The notes under the pieces were generated by a model. It was not told where the DNA came from, searched no databases, and worked only from the letters and a program-made list of their open reading frames with translations. This document shows positions 1-8,607 of a stretch of 12,500 bases of DNA, in pieces (the first letter of the stretch is position 1; every line of letters starts with the position of its first letter). This DNA comes from Theodoxus fluviatilis (taxonomy: Eukaryota > Mollusca > Gastropoda > Cycloneritida > Neritidae), in assembly GCA_034096865.1 (NCBI GenBank), contig JAWQFJ010000526.1, positions 57,501-70,000 of the forward strand, in the 5' to 3' direction. Position numbers and translations under genes: made by a program.

Positions 1-2013
1 CCTGAAGGAAGGGATAAAGGCCTGGACGCCTACTGTGACACCATCACATCTTTGGTCACTGGTTACATCCCTCCTCCTGTCAAAAAGCATAACCTAAGCA
101 ACGACTGCCGTAAAGCTCTAGCGGAACTGCGCCAGATGGTTAAGTCTCGTCTGATCCGGATCTCCAAAGCAGATAAGGGAGGAGCCACAGTGGTTCAGGA
201 CTTTACTGCTTATGAAGCGGAAGCTTTGCGTCAACTTAACAATCCGATGCATTACACCAAGTTGGACGACAATCCCACAGCTGACATCGCCAACCAGTCC
301 AACCGCTTCGTGGAACAGTTGAAAGACAAAACACTTATTGATGACTACTGCTTTAAATGGGCTCTGCTGGAAGCTGAGACTACACGTACCAGCGTGTTCT
401 ACCACCTACCCAAAGTCCACAAGGACAGACAGAACCCACCTGGACGCCCCATCATTTCTGGTTGTGGAGGACCTACAGAGAAGCTGTCCAAACTGGTGGA
501 TCATTGGCTGCAGCCATTGGTCTGTGACCTACCGTCTTACGTCAAAGACACTACGCATTTTCTGCAGCTAGTGGAACAGTGGAAACTCCGCTACGGCCCT
601 CTTCCTCCTGACGCACTCATTGTCACCATTGACGTGGTGGGGTTGTATACCAACATACCCCACGATGAAGTGGCCACGTCCGTCACTGATTTGTTATCCA
701 CGAGACAGCACCTGGTCCCTGAAGCTCCACCAAAAGACTTGCTTCTGAAAATCATCAACCACATCCTGAAAAACAACATCTTCCAGTTTGACGGTCAGAT
801 CTACAAGCAGATCTTCGGAACTGCTATGGGGACCCCCATGGCTCCTACGATTGCCAACATTTTCATGGGGTGGCTGGAGAGTGACGTATTGACCCGTTGT
901 CCTTGGGCCATAGATCTAGGTATTTGGAAAAGATACATTGATGACATCATCACTCTCTGGTTCTGCGGCCAAGATGAACTGGTGAAATTCATGGAGTGGC
1001 TGAACGATCAACACCCGAGCATAAAGTTCACCTACAGTTATGGGAGAACCAGTGTGCCATACCTGGATGTAAGCCTTTCCATCACTTCTGAGGGACATTT
1101 GGTCACTGACCTCCACGTGAAGCCCACAGATGCTGCCATGATTTTACCATTCCACTCATGCCACCCGCGTCACTGTCCTCGAAGCATCCCCTACAGCCAG
1201 TGCTTACGTCTGCGTCGCATCTGCTCCGAAGACTATACGTTCGGACGCAGGTGTGATGAACTAAAAAAGAAGTTAAAAAAGAGAGGCTATCCCGTAGGAC
1301 TGACTGAGGCTGCTGTGGTAAAAGTGGCAGCCAGGACTCGAGCATCTACTCTTCAGTATGCTCGAAGAGAAGCCGAGGGTACAGACAGAGTGCCGTTTGT
1401 GATTCGTCACAACCCTAACAACCCGCCTCTGAGCCAGTGGTTGAAACAGTTTCTGCCGGTGCTCTACACTAGCACACGGATGAGACGGGCAGCTCCAAAC
1501 CCGCCTATTGTGGGAGAAAGAAACTGTTTCAATTTAAGAAAACTGCTGATGCCCTCGACCCTCCCCTTCCCTCGTACTTTGGCTCAGGAGACCAACATCG
1601 GGTGTCACCCTTGCCCCAAATGTGTACTGTGTCAGAGATACCTGCAGGACACTACCACCTTCCGCAGCGTCATTACTGGCCAGTCTTTCCACATCAGAGA
1701 CTGCTTGTCGTGCACGTCAACCAACGTCATCTATCTCATTGACTGTGAACAGTGTCACGACAGGCAGTATGTGGGTGAGACTGGCCAGACCATACGTAGA
1801 AGGTTTTACGGACACACGTACGACATCCGCAATAACTTAGACACCCTAGTGGCTAAGCACTTCAGGTCCCCTGGGCACTGCCTCTCCCACATGAGAGTGA
1901 CCATCATTGAGCAAATACACGTGGACGATGCCAACATCAGAAAGCGGAGAGAGAAGTTCTGGCGCTTCAAGCTACGAACCAACTACCCTGAAGGACTGAA
2001 TGTGTTTGACTGA
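1..2013 (+). CDS. Penelope-like element polyprotein: reverse transcriptase + GIY-YIG endonuclease (5' partial)
   Basis: This protein copies the element's RNA into DNA and nicks target DNA, as in EN-bearing Penelope-like elements. The frame is open from base 1 with no stop, so the true start lies upstream; the TTG at 52 is not a credible start. Visible in order: ISKADKGGATVV (160-195), GRPIISG (442-462), RT motif A DVVGLYTNIP with catalytic Asp at 631-633, motif B GTAMGTPMAP (from 817), catalytic YIDD (934-945), VPYLDVSL (1054-1077) and a thumb-like basic region. A C-x2-C-x2-C-x2-C cluster (1603-1632) could bind zinc. The GIY-YIG nuclease follows: IYL (1729-1737), YVG (1768-1776), Arg around 1795, His 1813-1815 and probable catalytic Glu 1951-1953, ending in the typical WRFKL...PEGLN. 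No frameshift or stop occurs in about 670 codons, so this may be a young or active copy. PLE proteins are usually longer, so an N-terminal part is missing upstream. Family assignment is firm; the subclade (Neptune/Poseidon or other) is not resolved. Confidence 0.95.
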   Translation, partial: PEGRDKGLDAYCDTITSLVTGYIPPPVKKHNLSNDCRKALAELRQMVKSRLIRISKADKGGATVVQDFTAYEAEALRQLNNPMHYTKLDDNPTADIANQSNRFVEQLKDKTLIDDYCFKWALLEAETTRTSVFYHLPKVHKDRQNPPGRPIISGCGGPTEKLSKLVDHWLQPLVCDLPSYVKDTTHFLQLVEQWKLRYGPLPPDALIVTIDVVGLYTNIPHDEVATSVTDLLSTRQHLVPEAPPKDLLLKIINHILKNNIFQFDGQIYKQIFGTAMGTPMAPTIANIFMGWLESDVLTRCPWAIDLGIWKRYIDDIITLWFCGQDELVKFMEWLNDQHPSIKFTYSYGRTSVPYLDVSLSITSEGHLVTDLHVKPTDAAMILPFHSCHPRHCPRSIPYSQCLRLRRICSEDYTFGRRCDELKKKLKKRGYPVGLTEAAVVKVAARTRASTLQYARREAEGTDRVPFVIRHNPNNPPLSQWLKQFLPVLYTSTRMRRAAPNPPIVGERNCFNLRKLLMPSTLPFPRTLAQETNIGCHPCPKCVLCQRYLQDTTTFRSVITGQSFHIRDCLSCTSTNVIYLIDCEQCHDRQYVGETGQTIRRRFYGHTYDIRNNLDTLVAKHFRSPGHCLSHMRVTIIEQIHVDDANIRKRREKFWRFKLRTNYPEGLNVFD

Positions 2014-2048
2014 GAGAAAGTGAGATGGATGGAACTATGAACACTTAA

Positions 2049-2084
2049 AGAGAGAGTTGGAGGTAGAGAGAGAGGGGGAGAGAT

Positions 2085-2121
<37 letters not shown>

Positions 2122-2211
2122 TAGAGAGAGAGACAGAGAGACAGAGAGAGAGAGAGAGGGAGACAGAGAGAGAGAGACAGAGAGAGAGAGACAGAGAGAT
2201 AGAGAGAGAGA
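2049..2211. repeat. Imperfect GA microsatellite, block 1
   Basis: This purine-only tract consists mostly of AG dinucleotides, interrupted by short variants such as ACAG, ATAG and GGGGG. It begins about 35 bases after the PLE stop codon, so it probably lies in the element's 3' untranslated region. The interruptions suggest it is older than the pure run of block 2. Confidence 0.9.
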
Positions 2212-2295
2212 ACACTCTGGACACTGGATGCTGAGAGAGCTCGGGCTCCGAGAACTCGGGCTAGGAAAAAAAAAATTGGGGGGATGAGGGCGGTG
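2212..2295. other. Spacer between the two GA blocks
   Basis: This short non-repetitive spacer contains two copies of CTCGGGCT, a ten-base A run and a G-rich segment. The first copy sits in a small palindromic context (CTCGG then GCT then CCGAG). No coding signal is seen. Confidence 0.5.
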
Positions 2296-2309
2296 GAGAG
2301 AGAGGGAGG

Positions 2310-2383
<74 letters not shown>

Positions 2384-2386
2384 GGG
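2296..2386. repeat. GA microsatellite, block 2 with a 67-nt pure run
   Basis: After a GGGA-rich lead-in, an uninterrupted GA alternation runs from 2314 to 2380. The strand is entirely purine, so the tract could form triplex (H-DNA) structure. Long pure runs are length-unstable, and the assembled length may differ from the true one. Confidence 0.95.
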
Positions 2387-2467
2387 TAGAGCTCTGGAGT
2401 GCCTACGTCATGTCATTCTGAAGTTTTTTACGTCACGTGTTGCATCATTTATGTGTTTCTGTATTAA

Positions 2468-2491
2468 CTGAAGAAGGGCGTATGCCCGAAA
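2468..2491 (+). ncRNA. Hammerhead-ribozyme-like core in the PLE 3' region
   Basis: The sequence shows CTGAAGA (2468-2474), matching the hammerhead CUGANGA box. One A follows, then a perfect four-base stem GGGC/GCCC (2476-2479 with 2484-2487) around a GUAU loop, then GAAA (2488-2491). This is the conserved core order of a hammerhead: box 1, stem II, box 2. Hammerhead motifs are established in Penelope-like elements, which supports the reading. Against it, one extra A precedes stem II, and I could not draw a convincing stem I or stem III. A GUC triplet at 2512-2514 is a possible cleavage site only if those helices form. It may be a decayed or minimal motif. Confidence 0.4.
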
Positions 2492-2528
2492 GCCTTTTGA
2501 TTTTGGTGTTTGTCGTGTGTTTTTTCTT

Positions 2529-2534
2529 ATTAAA
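2529..2534 (+). terminator. Possible polyadenylation signal ATTAAA of the PLE
   Basis: An ATTAAA hexamer lies about 40 bases after the hammerhead-like core, in a T-rich then A-rich context suitable for a transcript 3' end. Such hexamers are frequent by chance in AT-rich DNA, so the support is positional only. Confidence 0.3.
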
Positions 2535-2550
2535 AGGTTTTTAAGTATCA

Positions 2551-3302
2551 GGACACACCATCATCATTACTGACACTTACCCCAAAAATGCTGCAGGAGC
2601 CAGGTACGTGGCATGGAGGTCCGTGGCATACCTCATTACCTGCTGTGAGCCGAGCTTGCACCTTGTACAATGAACCAAAGCCACCAACATCACGGCACCC
2701 AAGACGCCGTGAATAGGAGCCTCCAATGGCACAACACTTTGCCGAAGAAACCGGAAGCAGACAGATGAAGGCATACGGGGACGTTGAGCCTTCACCCAAA
2801 CAGCCAATGGAAATTCCCTGTGGGATGAATGTAAAAGATTCTTTGATGACTGCGAGCGTTATCACAAGTCCAAAACTACTTGATTCCTTTGCTTCCTCTA
2901 AGATGGATTTATCGACTCCAGTCATAATGTATAATGTCAGTCATCGACATGTCTGCTGGTATTCTCTTCTCTAAATGATAGAAAATACTATCAAAATCGG
3001 CAACTCTAATTTTTCTATTTTGAATGAATTTATACACGCGATTGCTTCATTCACAATGCTCCTTTTTTGTGTGTAAAACTATCCGCAAAAATTTGCATCT
3101 ATAAAAGATTTCAAAATGAAAGAGGTTACAAAATGGCCAAAATTCATATATCAGAAGGCACATGTTTTAGCAGAAAAATGACGCGGAGAACAACGAAAAG
3201 GGGTCAGTGTTCGTTTCTTCCACAAACACAAGGAAACAGAGGAAAAAACATTCCATGATTACTGGATGACAAATCGCAGCGTCCTGCTTCTTTGGGACGA
3301 CA
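2551..3302. other. Unassigned spacer between PLE and minisatellite
   Basis: No gene is recognised. Short open frames on both strands (up to 125 codons) overlap each other and show no familiar motif. A small perfect inverted repeat, CACGGC (2691-2696) with GCCGTG (2706-2711), and two direct CGTGGCAT copies near 2606 and 2622 are the only structures seen. The segment becomes AT-rich from about 2980. Confidence 0.5.
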
Positions 3303-5257
3303 GACCAGGCCTGTAGTATACTTCTTGAAGAAAGAGACCAGGCCTGTAGTATACTTCTTGAAGAAAGAGACCAGGTTTGTAGTATACTTCTTCCAGAAAG
3401 AGACCAGGTCTGTAGTATACTTCTTACAGAAAGAGACCAGGCCTGTAGTATACTTCTTACAGAAAGAGACCAGGCCTGTAGTATACTTCTTACAGAAAGA
3501 GACCAGGCCTGTAGCATTCTTCTTACAGAAAGAGACCAGGCCTGTAGTATACTTCTTACAGAAAGAGACCAGGCCTGTAGTATACTTCTTACAGAAAGAG
3601 ACCAGGCCTGTAGTATACTTCTTACAGAAAGAGACCAGGCCTGTAGCATTCTTCTTACAGAAAGAGACCAGGCGTGTAGTATACTTCTTACAGAAAGAGA
3701 CCAGGCCTGTAGTATACTTCTTACAGAAAGAGACCAGGCCTGTAGTATACTTCTTACAGAAAGAGACCAGGCCTGTAGTATACTTCTTACAGAAAGAGAC
3801 CAGGCCTGTAGTATACTTTTTCCAGAAAGAGACCAGGCCTGTAGTATACTTCTTACAGAAAGAGACCAGGTTTGTAGTATACTTCTTACAGAAAGAGACC
3901 AGGTTTGTAGTATACTTCTTACAGAAAGAGACCAGGCCTGTAGTATACTTCTTACAGAAAGAGACCAGGTTTGTAGTATAATTCTTCCAGAAAGAGACCA
4001 GGCGTGTAGTATACTTCTTACAGAAAGAGACCAGGCCTGTAGTATACTTCTTACAGAAAAAGACCAGGCCTGTAGTATACTTCTTACAGAAAGAGACCAG
4101 GCCTGTAGTATACTTCTTACAGAAAGAGACCAGGTTTGTAGTATAATTCTTCCAGAAAGAGACCAGGCCTGTAGTATACTTCTTACAGAAAGAGACCAGG
4201 CCTGTAGTATACTTCTTACAGAAAGAGACCAGGCCTGTAGTATACTTCTTACAGAAAGAGACCAGGCCTGTAGTATACTTCTTACAGAAAGAGACCAGGC
4301 GTGTAGTATACTTCTTACAGAAAGAGACCAGGCGTGTAGTATACTTCTTACAGAAAGAGACCAGGCCTGTAGTATACTTCTTACAGAAAGAGACCAGGCC
4401 TGTAGTATACTTCTTACAGAAAGAGACCAGGTTTGTAGTATAATTCTTCCAGAAAGAGACCAGGCCTGTAATATACTTCTTACAGAAAGAGACCAGGCCT
4501 GTAGTATACTTCTTACAGAAAGAGACCAGGCCTGTAGTATACTTCTTACAGAAAGAGACCAGGCCTGTAGTATACTTCTTACAGAAAGAGACCAGGCCTG
4601 TAATATACTTCTTACAGAAAGAGACCAGGCCTGTAGTATACTTCTTACAGAAAGAGACCAGGCCTGTAGTATACTTCTTACAGAAAGAGACCAGGTTTGT
4701 AGTATACTTCTTACAGAAAGAGACCAGGCCTGTAGTATACTTCTTACAGAAAGAGACCAGGCCTGTAGTATACTTCTTACAGAAAGAGACCAGGCCTGTA
4801 GTATACTTCTTACAGAAAGAGACCAGGCCTGTAGTATACTTCTTACAGAAAGAGACCAGGTTTGTAGTATACTTCTTACAGAAAGAGACCAGGCCTGTAG
4901 TATACTTCTTACAGAAAGAGACCAGGCCTGTAGTATACTTCTTACAGAAAGAGACCAGGCTTGTAGTATACTTCTTACAGAAAGAGACCAGGTTTGTAGT
5001 ATACTTCTTACAGAAAGAGACCAGGCCTGTAGTATACTTCTTACAGAAAGAGACCAGGCCTGTAGTATACTTCTTACAGAAAGAGGCCAGGCCTGTAGCA
5101 TTCTTCTTACAGAAAGAGACCAGGCTTGTAGTATACTTCTTACAGAAAGAGACCAGGTTTGTAGTATACTTCTTACAGAAAGAGACCAGACTTATAGTAT
5201 ACTTCTTACAGAAAGAGACCAGGCCTGTAGTATACTTCTTACAGAAAGAGACCAGGC
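3303..5257. repeat. 33-bp minisatellite, 59 complete units plus a partial one
   Basis: The unit begins GACCAGGCCTGTAG, continues TATACTTCTTACAG and ends AAAGA. Units start every 33 bases from 3303 to 5217, and a 60th breaks off after eight bases at 5250-5257. The start positions keep perfect 33-base phase across about 1.95 kb, so no net indel is present. By my reading about 32 of 59 units equal the consensus. Variants cluster at a few positions: CCT becomes TTT, CGT, TCT or CTT after CAGG; GTATAC becomes GCATTC, ATATAC or GTATAA; TTACAG becomes TTGAAG or TTCCAG. The first three units and units 55-58 are the most divergent, as is usual at array edges. Each consensus unit contains the palindromes AGGCCT and AGTATACT. 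Because 33 is a multiple of three and the unit lacks stops in four of six frames, long open frames arise without coding function. Confidence 0.97.
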
Positions 5258-6229
5258 ATATGGCTCTCTACGTTTATTGCGATGCGACTCCGTCCGCCTC
5301 TGGCTCGTTACCGCTCACAATTCTCGGGCCATTATGTCGTCTTCGCTATGGTCAAAATGAAACAAAGTCGTCACCTATGAGTGGATCTCCATTTACACCG
5401 CAATATTCAATGAAATGCTACTGATATGAGTGATAGAGTATAATCCTTTCTGACTTCAGTACATGCTTGACATCAATATTGCAACAATTCAAGGTTGTAC
5501 TTGCAGAAAGAAAATATTGTAGGAGGGTGGTTTTTCGTCCCCTTGTCTTGCATGCGGAGAGGGAATATGGCAAGTAATGTAACAGTAGGTTTCGAACTTG
5601 GAACGAGGACTTATTTCAACATCCACAACTTAAAAGATTACCAAGCCTTCTGCAGTAAGACTTTCATGCAGTTCTTCCATAGTCTTGAATCTGCGTCTGA
5701 TGATTACATCTTTCTTTACTACCAGCACCGCACAGCAGCGTTTACTCAATGCCATTGTATTTATATGGAATAAGCGCCAAGCAAGAATACATTTTCATCG
5801 TGAAAACTTTTTAAAATAAATATTTCATCAGTTAATTAGACAGAAGCATCCTTTATTTTGGAGTGAAAAAGAAAACCGGCAAGGTATTCATGCTATCGTT
5901 TTTTAAACTCAAGGACGCTACAAAAACCGTTTTAAACTTTCCAGTCCTTGTTTTGACTATGCATTTAGAAAGTGTGATACACTCCAAATCTCGTTGATGA
6001 AACGCCTGAACGTTCCCTTTATAGGAATTCATGTTTTCCATTAGCCTCCAGACATTACTGACAGAATGCGAAATGAATCGTGACAAGAGGACTCGCGGCG
6101 AAAATTCGCTATAGACTGCGTGGTACAAAGCAAACGTATTCGGAGAGTATTCATTAACATCCATCCACAATGGCCGTTGTTGTCACCGTAAGACGAAGCC
6201 CCACAATTCCGTATTGATCACTGGGAAAC
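5258..6229. other. Unassigned region after the minisatellite
   Basis: I see no recognisable gene. The longest frames are 92 codons on + (5495-5773) and 105 codons on - (5853-6170). Neither contains a motif I know, and neither has clear splice or promoter context. A B-box-like GTTCGAAACC lies on the minus strand near 5590 without a credible A box or tRNA fold. Confidence 0.5.
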
Positions 6230-6820
6230 TAATTCATCGGCCAGGCAAATCCGATTCTTGTCGCACCCGTTGTTGACTAGTCTCTGCAAAAATACGCTTC
6301 GTGCCTTCGTCTCGGCCATTCTGAACGGCTGCCGGCACAAGTCTAATTAGCTCAAAGGCGCCATTGTGCGGGTCTTCCCTTCTCTGGGCAGTACGCGGAT
6401 GATCCATACGCTGATAAACAAGCCCTTGTCCAGCTCTCACAGCCCCGAGACGAGGGATACACGCCAGAATAATCTCTGCCTCACTCGCCTGGAGAGGCCT
6501 CCTCGGCTCCCTTTGTCTTCCCACAAAGCCTGCATCATTTTCTCTTCCATTCATTTTCCATTTCATTAATTTCTATGATTTTAGCCGTAGAGGGACCGGC
6601 GGCCGGGCTTGTTCCAAGTAGGTCCCTCATCACGCTTCACAAAGGAAATTGGAGGAAGCCTGCTTCCTGTCATTATCGAAATATTGTTTAATTATCCCCG
6701 TCTGAGCACGGAGATTCTTCGCACTGCTATAATCACCCGCGACCCTGAAGGTACTGCCCGCCGCAAACTCGACGCCACCTCCACGAGAGCATTATTCTAA
6801 TACTTCATAATCATCCTTCT
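6230..6820. other. Non-coding segment with clustered factor-like sites
   Basis: No gene is recognised. Short regulatory-looking motifs include the homeodomain core TAATTA (6344-6349), an inverted pair CTTTGT/ACAAAG (6511-6516 and 6523-6528) that resembles paired SOX or TCF/LEF sites, and an inverted pair of AGGAAG cores (6653-6668). These are short motifs and may be chance. An enhancer is one possibility but is not shown by sequence alone. Confidence 0.25.
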
Positions 6821-7280
6821 TCTACGAGCTAGGAGGAATTTCGCCGCCAGTGACTCGCGGACAAAAGGGGAGCAAGACTAGCCCCAACCTGCAAAAGCGG
6901 GAGGCAGAGGCTCTCCCCGCGCTAATGCGAGTCTCGTCTCAGCGCCTAAATCTCAAACAAAAACCCCACTTCCGGCCCACGGCGACACTTCCGGTCCTCC
7001 CAAGCCTTAAAATGGAGGCCTGAGTTCGCCCAGAAAGAGACAACCGCAGCGGCTGCAACCCCGACGGTTGTGGGGAGGTGCGCGGAACGGCCGCAGGAGC
7101 TGTTCCCACAAACTCCCCGGGGCGAGCGGGCGCGAGAGGGGAAGGAGGGCGATGTGACACAATGGGACGTGTGCGAGAGGGGGCCAGGGTGGAGACGGCA
7201 TAGAAACTGCCACACAAGACCCCGGAATGACCTGGTGAGAGCCCTTCGGGGAAGTCGGCAAAAAGACTCGGCGTAGACTC
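6820..7280. promoter_or_regulatory. CpG-rich patch with tandem ETS sites, candidate promoter
   Basis: The base composition changes sharply to GC- and CpG-rich relative to both flanks. Two identical CACTTCCGG sequences sit at 6967-6975 and 6986-6994, matching the ETS (GABP/ELK-type) consensus. A near-match to the YY1 motif (AAAATGGAGGC) follows at about 7009. Tandem ETS sites beside a YY1-like site in CpG-rich DNA are typical of animal housekeeping promoters. No downstream exon can be named, and direction is undetermined. Several overlapping short frames here are consequences of low stop-codon density. Confidence 0.4.
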
Positions 7281-8605
7281 CTTGTTAGTTCGATGGGAAG
7301 AGATCCCTGAAGAATCCTTGGCAAAAGGAAAGAAGATGGAGAAGTTTTTCTTCTTCTTTTTTTACGAAGACTTTCTTAGTGAAAGAATGTTGGGTGTCAA
7401 GTACGTTAAAGAAGTCGGGAGGAAAAAAGATGCAAGAGGAGGGGATGTAACGATATCGAAACCAAATCAAATGAGATCAGAAACGTACAGTAGGCCTACG
7501 CATGCGTGCTTCTAATAGGAACTCTCGAGTAGACAAAGCAGAGTCTAATTTCTCTGTTCCACAAGCATTTCACCGTCTGCTCGATCGGAGAAAAGTTCTC
7601 ATGATGGACCCCTCTGCGTCAACACTCGAGCCTAAATTGAGACACGAGGAATCCTCAAACAAATAAACATTTGTACTTCTCGAATGGACCTTGGCCCAGA
7701 CATTGTCTTCGTCCGTCAAAGAAACAACGTGTCTTTTTAATATTACAAATAAAATATTTGTTAAAACTAATTTGACGTACGGAGACAGTTTTTCTTCGGA
7801 TTGTTTCGTCCTTCTTGCTTTGGATTTCAGGAGAGGAGGTGAGACAATCGGTGAAATGAGTGATATATTATAAGGAAAATTGCATTTTTCAGAAGCAAAA
7901 CAGCAATAAAAATATGTTCACCCTGCACATCTTATTTGAGATTTCTTTTTAAAGAAGAAATGTTGTGTTTGAAGCCAATTTAATGAGCTCGCTTTCGGCA
8001 CTAACGTGAGGATCACATGACTTGCTTTTTGTGACGTAGCACGTAAACATCTTGGTGTCAATTGATCGGAAAGTGTTTAAAATATCACGTATTTTGCAGA
8101 TGTCGGTATTTTAAAGTATGTTGTTGTATTCTTGAAATGTCATCGAATATTGTATAAGTATAAAATAAATCTCTAATTTAGCACTTTTAATTTAAGAGTG
8201 AAATATCAGACAAAAACTACTCGCCTTCCCACAAATAAATGCACGAATCAACGGAAAGAAACTGAACTGGTCTCTGTGCAGTTTGACTTGCAACGAGCTC
8301 ACTAGACTGAAAAAGAAATGTTGACGCGAGGATTCTCCTTGAACGATCAGGCAGGAAATACCAAGTTTATGAGGAAACCGAGGACCCACAAAATATATTT
8401 CAAACTCCAGGCAACGCCTGGTAAAACTTGGGTGCAAAACAGAGGAGATTTGTAAAGTCGTTTTCTAATGGCCACCAGCAGGTTTGAATTGCGACATTCT
8501 GTCGCCTCACAGTGCGCAAGTACTCCGAAAATCGACATCATCATCATGTGATGCCTGTTGCAAAGGTGTCTGGTGCGTTTTAGAGTAGCGTTCTACTTTG
8601 AGAGT

Positions 8606-8607
<2 letters not shown>
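7281..8607. other. Unassigned AT-richer region
   Basis: No gene, RNA or mobile element is recognised. Two overlapping perfect 10-bp palindromes, GTAGGCCTAC (7490-7499) and ACGCATGCGT (7498-7507), stand out. Short frames of 60-81 codons on both strands carry no recognisable domain. Confidence 0.5.

Larger units (their letters stand above)
1..2550 (+). mobile_element. Penelope-like retroelement, 5'-truncated by the window edge
   Basis: The element comprises the RT/GIY-YIG reading frame, a GA-rich 3' untranslated stretch, a hammerhead-like core at 2468-2491 and an ATTAAA signal at 2529-2534. The 3' boundary near 2550 is an estimate. I found no clear target-site duplication because the 5' end is outside the window. 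PLEs are known to carry hammerhead ribozyme motifs and often terminal repeats (pLTRs); whether this copy has a pLTR cannot be judged here. Confidence 0.8.

Noticed and set aside
1..2013. LTR retrotransposon or LINE as the identity of the first gene
   Set aside because: No protease, integrase, RNase H or APE nuclease is seen. The KADKGG and GLYTNIP-type RT motifs and the C-terminal GIY-YIG nuclease are diagnostic of Penelope-like elements.
2548..2925. 125-codon minus-strand frame and overlapping plus-strand 82-codon frame (2726-2974)
   Set aside because: Neither shows a known motif. They overlap on opposite strands and lack splice or promoter context.
3292..3981. 229-codon plus-strand frame with repeats of ETRPVVYFLQK
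   Set aside because: It starts at a TTG and is ended by the recurring TAA variant found in three units (3963, 4128, 4425). It is best explained as a repeat by-product.
3167..5101. 644-codon minus-strand frame with 11-residue repeats (SILQAWSLSVR)
   Set aside because: It lies within the 33-bp minisatellite. The unit is stop-free in four of six frames, the ATG arises from a single variant unit, and most variants change residues in this frame.
3303..5257. CRISPR-like array
   Set aside because: The repeats are contiguous with no unique spacers, and the context is eukaryotic; this is a minisatellite.
5580..5610. Minus-strand B-box-like GTTCGAAACC, possible tRNA or SINE
   Set aside because: No A box at the right distance and no cloverleaf could be drawn.
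5495..5773. 92-codon plus-strand frame, preceded by an acceptor-like TTGTACTTGCAG
   Set aside because: There is no recognisable domain, and one acceptor-like sequence is not enough to call an exon.
5853..6170. 105-codon minus-strand frame
   Set aside because: No recognisable family, AT-rich composition and no supporting signals.
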